Below are positions 1 through 8,350 of a DNA stretch of 24,400 bases, in pieces. A model generated the notes under the pieces. The model searched no databases, was not told the DNA's origin, and was given only the letters and a program-made list of their open reading frames with translations. Position numbers and translations under genes: made by a program. Source of the DNA: an uncultured Clostridia bacterium (GTDB taxonomy: Bacteria; Bacillota; Clostridia; Oscillospirales; Acutalibacteraceae); assembly GCA_937907605.1 (NCBI GenBank), contig CALCYI010000065.1:1-24400 (forward strand). Direction: 5' to 3'. The number at the start of each line of letters is the position of its first letter. The first letter of the stretch is position 1.

Positions 1-1
1 A

Positions 2-1608
2 CTATCGCAAGACGATGGCAGAGAAGGCGAATCAAATTCAATAGTGAATCAAAGAACATTACTCAGCGAATATGCTCGCAAAAATCATTTCAAAAATCTT
101 CGTTTCTTCATTGACGACGGATATCGGGAACGACCTTCGACAGACCTGCTTTCAAAGAACTTGAAGGTTTAATTGAAAGCGGCGAGGTCGGAACAGTCAT
201 CGTTAAGGATATGAGCCGACTCGGCAGGAATTATTTACAGGTAGGCATCTACACTGACATTGTATTTCCGGACAACGATGTAAGGTTCATAGCAATCAAT
301 GATAATGTCGATTCATCCGTTCAAACAGAATTTGATATGACGCCTATCCGTAATTTCTGCAACGAGCTTTATGCAAGAGATACATCAAAAAAGATTAAGT
401 CCACTTTCAAATTAAAAGGTGAAAGTGGAAAGCACCTCACAGTTGTAGCGCCTTACGGTTACAAAAAGAGTGAAAGCGACGGCGATGTGTGGGAGATTGA
501 TGAAGAAGCGGCAAAGGTAGTAAAGTATATTTTCAAGCTTTGTGTTTCGGGTATGGGTCCAAGTAAAATATCTGTGGTGTTAGGTAAAGAAAAGATACTG
601 AAGCCAACTGCCTATTGGGCAAAGAAAGCAGGTAAGCCTTTACCTAACAAACCATATTCTTGGGGAAATAACACAGTTGCAAAAATTCTTGAACGACAAG
701 AATACACAGGTTGCACTGTCAATAACAAAACGGTAGTAAAAAATTATCGTTCAAAAAAGCGTGTAAGAAATGATAAAGAAAACTTTCTTATCTTTGAGGA
801 TACGCAACCGCCTATTATTGATAAGGCGACATTCGACACCGTTCAGGAATTACGCAAGCATAAGCGCAGACCAACGCATACCGGAAGAATAAGTATCTTT
901 TCCGGAAAGGTTTATTGTGCTGATTGCGGAGCAAAGCTGTATTTCAATACACTCGCAAACGATGAAAGACAAGACAATTACACTTGCTCAAATTACAGAT
1001 ACAATTCCGGTACCTGTACCTGTCATTATATCCGTCACGTTGTTCTGGAAAAAATAGTGTTCAAACACTTGCAGAATGTTCTTTCATATATTCAGCAGTT
1101 TGAAAATGTATTTGTAAAGAAAGAGATTGAAAAGGCAAATGCGGAACACTTTGCGGCTGTAATGAAAGCTAAGAAGGATATTGTAAATCTTCAAGCGAGA
1201 TGCGACAACCTTGACGAACTTTTCAAAAGATTGTATGAGGATATGGTTTCTGAAAGAATCAGTAACGAACGCTTTGATATGCTTTCTGCAGACTATGAGG
1301 CAGAACAGAAATCCATCAAATCAGAAATCGCAAGATTGCAGGAATTGATAGACAAGGGCGAGCAAGAGCTATATGACCTTGACCTGTTTCTCAAAAATGT
1401 ACGCAAGTACACAGACCCCGAAACCTTAACTGCTGAAATGGTAAATGAATTGATTGATAAAATAGTTGTCCATGCTCCCGACAAGAGCAGCGGACACAGA
1501 CGGCAAAAGGTAGAAATATACTACAAAGCTGTCGGACTGATTGATATGCCTGATGATGACGAGCTTCGTGAGATATACAAAAACAAGAAGCAGGCACAAT
1601 CAGCATAA
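2..1608 (+). pseudogene. Large serine recombinase (TnpX/Tn4451 family), 5' cut by window edge and frameshifted
   Basis: This is a site-specific recombinase of mobile elements. Frame 2 opens at the window edge with LSQDDGREGESNS, so the first visible Ser is probably the catalytic nucleophile and only a few N-terminal residues are missing. The frame runs to DDGY at 119-124. The expected family continuation SGTTFDRPAFK is then found only in frame 1 from base 125, so one base is missing at about 124/125. An uninterrupted stretch follows from before 211 to 1608: resolvase core (KDMSRLGRNYLQVG), recombinase domain, a zinc ribbon (Cys pairs near 916-927 and 985-1023), a coiled coil and a DUF4368-like C-terminus. 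An ATG at 211 could give a 465-residue protein, but it would lack the catalytic Ser. The gene therefore looks inactive unless the lesion is an assembly error. It probably marks the right end of an element lying left of the window. Confidence 0.85.
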
Positions 1609-1623
1609 ATGAATAAAGGAAAA

Positions 1624-1649
1624 GCGGCACAGTCGCTAAACTGTACCGC
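1624..1649 (+). terminator. Hairpin downstream of the recombinase
   Basis: A stem of 4 bp plus 5 bp, interrupted by one C/A mismatch (GCGG-c-ACAGT / ACTGT-a-CCGC), encloses a six-base loop 15 bases after the recombinase stop. No clear T-run follows, so it is a terminator-like hairpin rather than a textbook terminator. It may also belong to the end structure of the mobile element. Confidence 0.45.
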
Positions 1650-1716
1650 CCTTCCTAAAACCTTCTTTATCGCAACCCTGCATATTTAGGGTGCCCCTTC
1701 TAAGCTTTCTTTTTTA

Positions 1717-2682
1717 TTAATTCGCGTTATCGCTTTTGCTCCAGTCAGAAACTTCAAAACCGATTTTTATAAACGAATTATCCTTAGCATTAAGAACAAC
1801 GTACGTGCAGCTTCCGTCTAATCCTTCGCGCTCGCTAAACAAAACAAAATAAACATCATTATATACTTCGCCGCTTTTCTCATCAACATATTCTTCAAGC
1901 GGTTCACAGCTAACTGTTAGGTAATAATCCGGCTCCATAATGGTTTTGCTATGAATGTATTCAAAGGCTATTGATATCTGTTCTTTATATTCAGGCGTTT
2001 CGATAATTACCTCTTTTGGATAAGTCTTTTCTGTATCTATATCAATCCTTGAGGCATATATAACAACAGTTTCGTCATCAGAATAGGAATATGAATTGAA
2101 TGTGATTTTTGCGTTTTCGCCGCCCTCAAATTTGTACGTTCGGTTTCCGTTTTTATTATACATTTCGCAGTTGTTGTAACATACAAGAGCGATTGTTGAG
2201 TTTTCAAATTCTTTAAAGCTATCGGGTATCTCACAAGCAATAAGGTAGCCTGCATATTCATATACCTGAGTGTCAAAGGATAATTCTCTGTCAGATACAA
2301 TTAGTTTATTTTCTGTATTGCTGAGATTTTTAATATCCTTTATGTACTTATCAATGTTGAGTTCAGGCTCATTGACCGTTATATTAACCTTGTCGCCAAC
2401 GTTAAAGCTTGAAATATCAATACTATCATTTGCGATAAATCTCTGCGTTGAATAGTTATCAAGGGAAATTATCGATTCATCTTTTTCTGTTAGCTTAGTT
2501 ACGATTATTCCTGTATAGCCTTCCTCAGCGTTACCTTCATTAACATCTGTTAACTCGGTTACTAAATCGGCAGTAGTTGTTGAATTTTCCGTTTTTTGTT
2601 CACAAGACGTAAAAGATAAGCAAATGGTAATAATAGTAAGTATTAATATAACTTTTGAAACAAGCGTTGAATGATTTGTCAT
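1717..2682 (-). CDS. Lipoprotein of unknown function
   Basis: The product has 321 residues and I do not recognise its family. The N-terminus is a lipoprotein signal: a hydrophobic stretch at residues 8-24, then FTSC with the likely lipidated Cys27, then a Ser/Thr-rich linker, so the protein should be anchored on the outer face of the membrane. The rest is hydrophilic and rich in predicted beta strands. A segment around residues 55-115 (IIVTKLTEKDES, VGDKVNITV) resembles small OB-like domains of other Bacillota lipoproteins, but this is weak. The ATG start has GAGG eight bases upstream. It lies 54 bp downstream of hydA on the same strand, separated by a strong hairpin, so co-expression with the hydrogenase is uncertain. 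It sits between the recombinase and the hydrogenase operon and could be part of a strain-variable region. Confidence 0.8.
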   Translation of the reverse strand: MTNHSTLVSKVILILTIITICLSFTSCEQKTENSTTTADLVTELTDVNEGNAEEGYTGIIVTKLTEKDESIISLDNYSTQRFIANDSIDISSFNVGDKVNITVNEPELNIDKYIKDIKNLSNTENKLIVSDRELSFDTQVYEYAGYLIACEIPDSFKEFENSTIALVCYNNCEMYNKNGNRTYKFEGGENAKITFNSYSYSDDETVVIYASRIDIDTEKTYPKEVIIETPEYKEQISIAFEYIHSKTIMEPDYYLTVSCEPLEEYVDEKSGEVYNDVYFVLFSEREGLDGSCTYVVLNAKDNSFIKIGFEVSDWSKSDNAN

Positions 2683-2699
2683 ATTATCAACCTCAAGCG

Positions 2700-2730
2700 T
2701 ACCGGGGCAATTATAATAATTGCCCCGGTA
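2700..2730 (-). terminator. Perfect inverted repeat after hydA
   Basis: This is a 15-bp perfect inverted repeat around a single central base (arms TACCGGGGCAATTAT and its complement), starting seven bases after the hydA stop. On the minus strand no T-run follows. On the plus strand it is followed by a short T-run (GTTTTT). It most likely ends or attenuates hydrogenase transcription before the lipoprotein gene. Confidence 0.7.
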
Positions 2731-2736
2731 ATGTTT

Positions 2737-4491
2737 TTATCTGAACTTTTTACGTGCTACGTAAGAGGTGTGAAGGTCGTGGTGAGCCTTGTGTCCTCCG
2801 AAGCCGTCCGTATACCATTCCTCGTAAATCTTCTTGATAAGCGGCGATTCGTGGCTCATTCTGAGCTCCATACCCTTATCCTGATCATAGAGTGCCTTAG
2901 CCCTTACAGCCTTAAGGTCAACGGTATCGCGTACGTACTGAGGCTGAATTGGCTGACCGCCGCCGTTTACACAGCCGCCGGGACAACCCATAATCTCGAT
3001 AAAGCCCCAGCCGTCAGGATTACCTGCGGCAAGCTTATCCATAACTTCCTTAGCAGCGCCCGCGCCTGATGCAACGCAAAGCTTGTAATCAGTTCCTCCA
3101 AGGTTAACGGTAGCTTCCTTGATTCTGTCGGTACCTCTTAAGGCTTCAAAGTCAACAGCCTCGGTTGCGCCGTTGAGCCATGCGTTAGCGGTACGGCAGG
3201 CAGCCTCCATAACGCCGCCCGTTGCGCCGAAGATTACCGCAGCGCCTGTATCGTCGCCGAGAGGTGAATCAAATTCCTCGTCGGGAAGGGAAGCGAAGTT
3301 AACACCGAGACGCTCGAGCATTCTTGCAGCCTCTCTTGTGGTGAGCGCTACGTCAACATCGGGATAACCCGAAGCATTCTGGTCGTCACGGGTAATTTCA
3401 AACTTTTTAGCTGTACACGGCATAATTGATACGCTGAAAATGTCCTTCGGGTCAATGCCCATCTTCTCTGCATAATAAGTTTTGATAACAGCGCCTGTCA
3501 TCTGCTGAGGTGATTTACAGCTTGAAAGATGCTTTAATAAATCGGGATAATAGAACTCGCAGAATTTAACCCAACCCGGTGAACAGGAGGTAATCATCGG
3601 AAGAACGCCGCCGTTCTTGATTCTGTCAACGAGCTCGTTAGCCTCTTCAACGATTGTGAGGTCTGCTCCGAAGTCTGTATCAAATACCTTATCAAAGCCG
3701 ATTCTTCTTAAGCCTGCAACAAGCTTGCCCTCAACGTTAGTACCAATCGGCATACCGAAGCATTCGCCGATGGTAGCCCTGATTGACGGCGCAGTTTGTA
3801 CAACAACGTGCTTAGTCGGGTCTGCAATAGCATCCCATACCTTCTGAGTGTCGTCCTTTTCGGTGAGAGCGCCTGTCGGACATACTGCCGTACACTGACC
3901 GCAGGAGATACAAGGAGTATCGTTAAGCGACTTGTGGTAAGCCTGTCCGATTGAAGTATCAAAGCCTCTGTCGTTAGGACCGATTACGGATACATACTGT
4001 TCCTTACATACTGCTACGCAGCGTCTGCAAAGGATGCACTTGTTGTTATCGCGAACAAGGTGAGGAGTGCTTGTGTCAAGCTCGTACTTGGGCTTGTCGC
4101 CGCCGAAGCTTGTCTGGTCTACGCCGTAGTCGCGGCAGAGCTTCTGTAGCTCGCAGTTTGTAGAGCGCTTACAGGAAAGGCAGCTTTTATCGTGAACCGA
4201 GAGGATAAGCTCAAGTGTAGTTTTTCTTGCCTTCTGGATAGTCTCGGTATTGGTCTTAACCTCCATACCCTCGGATACGGGATATACGCAGGAGGTAACC
4301 TGACGGAAGCCTCTGCCCTCGTTTGCTTCAACGATACAGATACGGCATGCGCCGATTTCATTGATTTTCTTCATAAAGCACAGAGTAGGAATTTCAATTC
4401 CTATCTTGCGGGCAGCATCTAAGATAGTTGAGCCGGCAGGAACGCTTACATCTATGCCGTTAATTTTTAAATTAACCATATTTTCTTTCAT
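2737..4491 (-). CDS. hydA: [FeFe] hydrogenase catalytic subunit HydA (NAD-linked trimeric type)
   Basis: This is the H2-evolving or H2-oxidising subunit of a cytoplasmic HydABC complex; at 584 residues it has the normal length. Domains in order: a plant-type [2Fe-2S] ferredoxin domain (C38, C49, C52, C68); a His-Cys [4Fe-4S] motif (H100, C104, C107, C113); two [4Fe-4S] motifs (C152-C162 and C194-C204); the H-cluster domain with P1 TSCSPGW at 301-307, P2 MPCTAKKFE at 357-365 and P3 MGCPGGCVNGGGQP near 501-514; and a small-subunit-like tail (SHESP, HDLHTSY). P1 carries Ser304 where the canonical motif TSCCPxW has a second Cys (see findings). The start ATG has AAAGGAG eight bases upstream. It is the last gene of the operon, 16 bp after hydB. 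The family is known to include electron-bifurcating enzymes using NADH plus ferredoxin; bifurcation here is inferred from the subunits. Confidence 0.96.
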   Translation of the reverse strand: MKENMVNLKINGIDVSVPAGSTILDAARKIGIEIPTLCFMKKINEIGACRICIVEANEGRGFRQVTSCVYPVSEGMEVKTNTETIQKARKTTLELILSVHDKSCLSCKRSTNCELQKLCRDYGVDQTSFGGDKPKYELDTSTPHLVRDNNKCILCRRCVAVCKEQYVSVIGPNDRGFDTSIGQAYHKSLNDTPCISCGQCTAVCPTGALTEKDDTQKVWDAIADPTKHVVVQTAPSIRATIGECFGMPIGTNVEGKLVAGLRRIGFDKVFDTDFGADLTIVEEANELVDRIKNGGVLPMITSCSPGWVKFCEFYYPDLLKHLSSCKSPQQMTGAVIKTYYAEKMGIDPKDIFSVSIMPCTAKKFEITRDDQNASGYPDVDVALTTREAARMLERLGVNFASLPDEEFDSPLGDDTGAAVIFGATGGVMEAACRTANAWLNGATEAVDFEALRGTDRIKEATVNLGGTDYKLCVASGAGAAKEVMDKLAAGNPDGWGFIEIMGCPGGCVNGGGQPIQPQYVRDTVDLKAVRAKALYDQDKGMELRMSHESPLIKKIYEEWYTDGFGGHKAHHDLHTSYVARKKFR

Positions 4492-4507
4492 CCTTCTGAC
4501 TCCTTTC

Positions 4508-6331
4508 TTACTTTTTGCTGATTGCCTGGAACTTACAGTTATTCATACAAGCGCCGCACTTGATACACTTTGAAGGATCAATTCTGTATGAAGGAAGCTT
4601 GTGACCGGGAGCAACGTAAACAGTCTTTTCGATAGTGTTAACGGGGCAGTTTCTTGCGCATTTGCCGCAGCCGATACATTTTTCCTTGTCGATAACGTAA
4701 GTAAGGAGGTCTTTACATACGCCTGCAGGACATTTCTTGTCAACAACATGTGCTTCGTATTCATCTCTGAAGAACTTAAGCGTTGCAAGCACGGGGTTAG
4801 GAGCAGTTTGTCCTAAGCCGCAGGCAGAGTTTGACTTAATATAGTAGCAAAGCTCCTCAAGCTTGTCGAGGTCCTCAAGAGTACCGTTACCGCTTGTAAT
4901 CTTGTCAAGCATTTCAAGAAGTCTCTTAGTACCTACGCGGCAGGGAGTACATTTACCGCAGGACTCGTCAACGGTAAAGTCAAGGAAGAATTTTGCAATA
5001 TCAACCATACAGGTATCCTCGTCCATTACGATAAGTCCGCCTGAACCCATCATACAGCCGATTGCTGTAAGGTTGTCGTAATCAATTTCGGTATCAATAA
5101 GCTTTGCGGGAATACATCCGCCCGAAGGACCGCCCGTCTGTGCAGCCTTGAACTTCTTGCCGTTCGGGATACCGCCGCCGATGTCGTAAATGATTTCACG
5201 AAGGGTTGTACCCATAGGAACCTCAACAAGTCCCGTGTGCTTAATCTTACCGCCGAGAGCGAATACCTTAGTACCCTTTGAACGCTCAGTACCCATTGAA
5301 GCGAACCAGTCAGCGCCGTTAAGGATAATCTGAGGTACGTTTGCAAAGGTCTCAACGTTGTTTTCTACGGTCGGCTTGCCGAATAAGCCCTTAACGGCAG
5401 GGAACGGGGGACGCGGTTTGGGCTCGCCTCTATTACCCTCTATAGAATGCATAAGCGCAGTTTCCTCGCCGCATACGAACGCGCCTGCTCCAAGACGGAT
5501 TTCAAGGTCAAAGTCAAAGCCTGAACCGAAGATATCTTTACCGAGGAGACCGTATTCTCTCGCCTGATTAATAGCAAGCTGGAGTCTTGCAACGGCGATG
5601 GGGTACTCTGCTCTAACGTAAACGAAGCCCTTTGTAGCACCGATAGCATAACCGCAGATAGCCATAGCCTCGATAATACAGTGCGGGTCGCCCTCGAGTA
5701 CGCTTCTGTCCATGAATGCGCCGGGGTCGCCCTCGTCGGCGTTACATACTACGTATTTCTGGTCAGCCTTGTTCGGAGCGCAGAGAGACCATTTAAAGCC
5801 GGTCGGGAATCCGCCGCCGCCGCGGCCTCTTAAGCCTGACTTTTTAACTTCTTCAATAACGTCCTCGGGAGTCATTTCCGTAAGAACCTTACCGAGAGCT
5901 GCATAACCGTCCATAGCGATATATTCGTCGATGTTCTCGGGGTCGATAACGCCGCAGTTACGAAGCGCTACTCTGTGCTGAGTTCTGTAGAAATCAGTAT
6001 CGTCGAGCGCAACGTTGCTGTGATGCTCCTGGTCTGAATAACCCTCAGAAGCGTCGTATACGAGACGTTCAACAATACGTCCCTTAAGAAGATGCTCTTC
6101 AACGATTTCGGGAACATCCTCGGGCTTAACCTGGCTGTAAAAGGTGCCTTCGGGATAAACGATAACTACGGGACCGAGTGAACATAAGCCGAAGCAGCCT
6201 GTCTGTACAATTTTAATTTCGCCTTCAAGACCTTTAGCTTTTATGTTTTTCTTAAAAGCATTCTGAATTTGCTTGCTTCCTGAGGAGGTACATCCCGTAC
6301 CGCCGCAGATAAGTACTTGTGCGCGAATCAT
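4508..6331 (-). CDS. hydB: HydB, NADH:ferredoxin-linked NuoF-like flavoprotein subunit
   Basis: HydB is the NAD(H)- and FMN-binding subunit of the HydABC hydrogenase. The 607-residue protein has a thioredoxin-like [2Fe-2S] domain (C9, C14, C46, C50), then a NuoF core with the glycine-rich FMN/NADH loop GLRGRGGGGFPTG at 166-178 and GAGAFVCGEETAL further on, an SLBB-like segment, and the NuoF [4Fe-4S] site (C458, C461, C464, C504). The C-terminal ferredoxin domain holds two [4Fe-4S] motifs (552-562 and 589-599), preceded by a CPAGVC pair at 534-539. These C-terminal clusters set HydB apart from respiratory NuoF and are typical of bifurcating hydrogenases. GGAGG lies seven bases before the ATG. 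It starts 15 bp after the small [2Fe-2S] gene and ends 16 bp before hydA, so the three are clearly co-transcribed. Confidence 0.96.
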   Translation of the reverse strand: MIRAQVLICGGTGCTSSGSKQIQNAFKKNIKAKGLEGEIKIVQTGCFGLCSLGPVVIVYPEGTFYSQVKPEDVPEIVEEHLLKGRIVERLVYDASEGYSDQEHHSNVALDDTDFYRTQHRVALRNCGVIDPENIDEYIAMDGYAALGKVLTEMTPEDVIEEVKKSGLRGRGGGGFPTGFKWSLCAPNKADQKYVVCNADEGDPGAFMDRSVLEGDPHCIIEAMAICGYAIGATKGFVYVRAEYPIAVARLQLAINQAREYGLLGKDIFGSGFDFDLEIRLGAGAFVCGEETALMHSIEGNRGEPKPRPPFPAVKGLFGKPTVENNVETFANVPQIILNGADWFASMGTERSKGTKVFALGGKIKHTGLVEVPMGTTLREIIYDIGGGIPNGKKFKAAQTGGPSGGCIPAKLIDTEIDYDNLTAIGCMMGSGGLIVMDEDTCMVDIAKFFLDFTVDESCGKCTPCRVGTKRLLEMLDKITSGNGTLEDLDKLEELCYYIKSNSACGLGQTAPNPVLATLKFFRDEYEAHVVDKKCPAGVCKDLLTYVIDKEKCIGCGKCARNCPVNTIEKTVYVAPGHKLPSYRIDPSKCIKCGACMNNCKFQAISKK

Positions 6332-6346
6332 AAACTTACCTCCGAA

Positions 6347-6718
6347 TTAAAGTTCACCCTCATCGAGTGTATATTTTTCAAGCACCTTACCGCCCTGAAG
6401 GTGGCTTTCGGCAACTTCTTTTGCTTTTTCAGCAGTCATTTTAACGTAGGTAACCTTTTCCTTACCCGCCTCGAAAACCTCAACAACGGGCTCGAACTGA
6501 CAGATACCAATGCAGCCTGTCTGGGATACAGTAACCTTTTGGTTAAGTCCAAGCTCGTTAACGCTTTCAACAAGAGCGTTAAGAACGGGACGAGCGCCGG
6601 CAGCGATACCGCAGGTAGCCATACCAACGACTACTCTGATGTCGTTGGAGCCTTCGCGAAGGACAACCTTATCCCTCATTTTTTCTCTGATTGCCTGAAG
6701 CTCAGCAAGTGATTTCAT
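6347..6718 (-). CDS. Small thioredoxin-like [2Fe-2S] protein of hydrogenase operons
   Basis: This 123-residue cytoplasmic protein has the fold signature of thioredoxin-like [2Fe-2S] ferredoxins, similar to the N-terminal domain of the neighbouring HydB. The motifs are GMATCGIAAGAR (C36) and QTGCIGIC (C69, C73). Only three cysteines exist in the whole protein, whereas the NuoE/HydC and HydB versions have four, so the cluster would be incomplete, have a non-Cys ligand, or be shared. It is probably an accessory electron carrier or assembly partner of HydB/HydA; that role is inferred from position. AGGAAGG lies eight bases before the ATG. It follows the histidine-kinase-like ATPase gene by 36 bp and precedes hydB by 15 bp. 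Confidence 0.85.
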   Translation of the reverse strand: MKSLAELQAIREKMRDKVVLREGSNDIRVVVGMATCGIAAGARPVLNALVESVNELGLNQKVTVSQTGCIGICQFEPVVEVFEAGKEKVTYVKMTAEKAKEVAESHLQGGKVLEKYTLDEGEL

Positions 6719-6754
6719 AGCTTTTTCCTTCCTATTCCAAAAAAATTTTTAACT

Positions 6755-7288
6755 TTATTCATACTGCTCTGTGAGAGCAGCTTCTATCCATTTAATTACC
6801 TCATAGGTGTTCAGCGGAACTCCGTCGAGAACAGCCCTGAGCTCTCTTGTATCAAGAGATACCACTTTACCGTTTATACGGTGTTCAAATCTGAAATCCG
6901 TATCGGGATGTCCCTGTATCAGCGTTACGACTGTTGATGTTACGTCACCGAGCGGGGTAAAGTCGATATGCTCTTTATTGAATACAGCTTCAACGGTAGT
7001 ACCGTGATTATCCTTATCGGTTGATGAATTAATTTTCAGCGTTCCGTCAGTCTGTTCAGCGGCAAGCTTTAACAGCGGTATTCCGAGCCCGACCTTGCGC
7101 GTGGTGCGGGTTGTGTAAAACGGGTCGATTACCGATTGTACGGTATCTTCGTTCATTCCGCAGCCATCGTCTGAAATAGTTATTCTCAGTATCTCATCGG
7201 TTTCGTCAATGAGTATCTGCGTAAGGCTCGCGCCGGCTTTGACTGAATTTTCGGTTATATCAAGAATATTGAGTGATAATTCCTTCAT
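6755..7288 (-). CDS. Stand-alone histidine-kinase-type ATPase domain protein
   Basis: The product is a 177-residue GHKL-type ATP-binding protein. It shows the N-box DITENSVKA (E13, N14), the G1 box SDDGCGM at 39-45 and the G2 box VGLGIPLL at 66-73, which make up most of an HATPase_c domain. There is no DHp/HisKA dimerisation domain with a phospho-accepting His, no sensor domain and no membrane segment, so it cannot be an ordinary sensor kinase. The last 60 residues form an extra domain without recognised motifs. The ATG overlaps the stop of the PHP gene by four bases (ATGA), implying translational coupling. Proteins of this type recur beside HydS, DRTGG and PHP genes in anaerobe hydrogenase clusters (recalled family knowledge). 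The target of any kinase activity is unknown. Confidence 0.85.
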   Translation of the reverse strand: MKELSLNILDITENSVKAGASLTQILIDETDEILRITISDDGCGMNEDTVQSVIDPFYTTRTTRKVGLGIPLLKLAAEQTDGTLKINSSTDKDNHGTTVEAVFNKEHIDFTPLGDVTSTVVTLIQGHPDTDFRFEHRINGKVVSLDTRELRAVLDGVPLNTYEVIKWIEAALTEQYE

Positions 7289-8013
7289 ATTTCTCTCAGC
7301 TTTTCAAATAATGCTTTGCGTACCGAATCGGGTTCGTCGTCGCATTCAAGCTCAAAAAAGTTTTCCTTATCTCTTATGTCGGTAAGGTAATGCGCGTCCG
7401 AGCTTATAATTACCGTTTTGTCCTCAAGAGCGTATTTTTCGGTTAATTCCTTAACTTTATCTTTATTATTAATTTCTACTATGCTGAAATGCGGAGTAGA
7501 AGGGAAGGTACCGAGTATTTCAATTACACCGTTTGAGGGTCTGTCAATATGAGCAGGGTAACATATTCCGTTAAAGCGCTCAGCAAATTCAATTACATCT
7601 TCAAGGGAAATATCGGTTGCATTTGAAAGGAGGTTTTCCTCTTCACCGATTACCTCGTCGTTTTCATCAAGTATTAACTGATTGCCGAATATTTCTTTCC
7701 TGTTTTTTATGAATATCCTGTGCTTTTGAAGCTCCGTATCAAAGGACATTGCGTCGCTAAGCTTTTCAAATAAGCATACTACGTGAATATCCTCGGAGGT
7801 CGTTAGCTCCGTTCCAGCTATCGGTACAATACCGTATCTTTCGCAGGCGCTGAAAAATGCGGGGCAGTTCTTAGCGCTGTTATGGTCGGTAAGCGCGATA
7901 ATATCAAGTGAGCAAAGCTTAGCCATACCTGCAATATTATTCGGAGTACTGTCGTCGTCTGCGCAGGGTGAAAGACAGGAGTGAATATGAAAATCGTAAT
8001 AATACCTTTTCAT
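7285..8013 (-). CDS. PHP-domain metal-dependent phosphoesterase
   Basis: This 242-residue protein carries the PHP motifs in order: DFHIHSCLSPCAD (H9, H11), ALTDHN (D43, H44), GTELTTSEDIHVV (E69, H77), CYPAHIDRPSNG and SSDAHYL. It should bind two or three metals and hydrolyse a phosphoester; the substrate is unknown. Related proteins include TrpH-like 3',5'-nucleotide phosphatases and histidinol phosphatases, but the operon context is not nucleotide or histidine metabolism. The start codon overlaps the DRTGG stop by one base (TAATG), and the stop overlaps the next gene by four bases. Lying between a DRTGG sensor and a kinase-like ATPase, it may remove phosphate groups within the signalling module; this is inference. 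Confidence 0.88.
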   Translation of the reverse strand: MKRYYYDFHIHSCLSPCADDDSTPNNIAGMAKLCSLDIIALTDHNSAKNCPAFFSACERYGIVPIAGTELTTSEDIHVVCLFEKLSDAMSFDTELQKHRIFIKNRKEIFGNQLILDENDEVIGEEENLLSNATDISLEDVIEFAERFNGICYPAHIDRPSNGVIEILGTFPSTPHFSIVEINNKDKVKELTEKYALEDKTVIISSDAHYLTDIRDKENFFELECDDEPDSVRKALFEKLREI

Positions 8014-8339
8014 TATGCTTTACCGTTTAACATGAGCGCAGTTTCATAAGCTGAAGATGACGATTTTAATACGTTTATTCCTTTAAGCTTAGCGGTATTA
8101 AGCACATCCTCCTCAAGCTTAACGTCCTCAGCGAGAATTACGCAGGCAACGTCCGAGAGTGAAGCGACTGCTATAACGTTTATATTGCTCATAATCGTAA
8201 TCCATGCGTTGTCGGCATTTGCTCTGCCCATAACCCAGCTTAGTAAATCGCCGATGTATACGCCGTTAACCTCGCGGTCAGGATTAGGAATACATAATTC
8301 CTCAAAGGAACATTCTTTAGCAATTTCTTTAACTGTCAT
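8013..8339 (-). CDS. DRTGG-domain protein (second copy)
   Basis: This 108-residue protein consists of essentially one DRTGG domain, a small alpha/beta fold also found in phosphotransacetylases and CBS proteins. The visible hallmarks are REVNGVYIGDLLSWVMG near residues 22-38, a central hydrophobic strand with ASLSDVACVILAE, and a C-terminal LKGINVLKSSSSAYETA. The role is probably ligand sensing or protein interaction; no catalytic motif is visible. AAAGGAG lies six bases before the ATG. It begins 11 bp after hydS and overlaps the PHP gene by one base. A second, divergent DRTGG gene lies upstream at 10031-10384, so the operon holds two copies flanking HydS. Confidence 0.8.
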   Translation of the reverse strand: MTVKEIAKECSFEELCIPNPDREVNGVYIGDLLSWVMGRANADNAWITIMSNINVIAVASLSDVACVILAEDVKLEEDVLNTAKLKGINVLKSSSSAYETALMLNGKA

Positions 8340-8350
8340 AATCTGCTCCT

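Noticed and set aside
1673..1695. Small hairpin (ACCCT / AGGGT) as a possible attachment site of the mobile element
   Set aside because: Short and imperfect, and the other element end is outside the window, so no direct repeat can be tested.
2671..6712. Many open frames of 60-130 codons antisense to or out of frame with hydA, hydB and the [2Fe-2S] gene
   Set aside because: They lack ribosome binding sites and family motifs, and the overlapping frames encode clearly conserved hydrogenase subunits.
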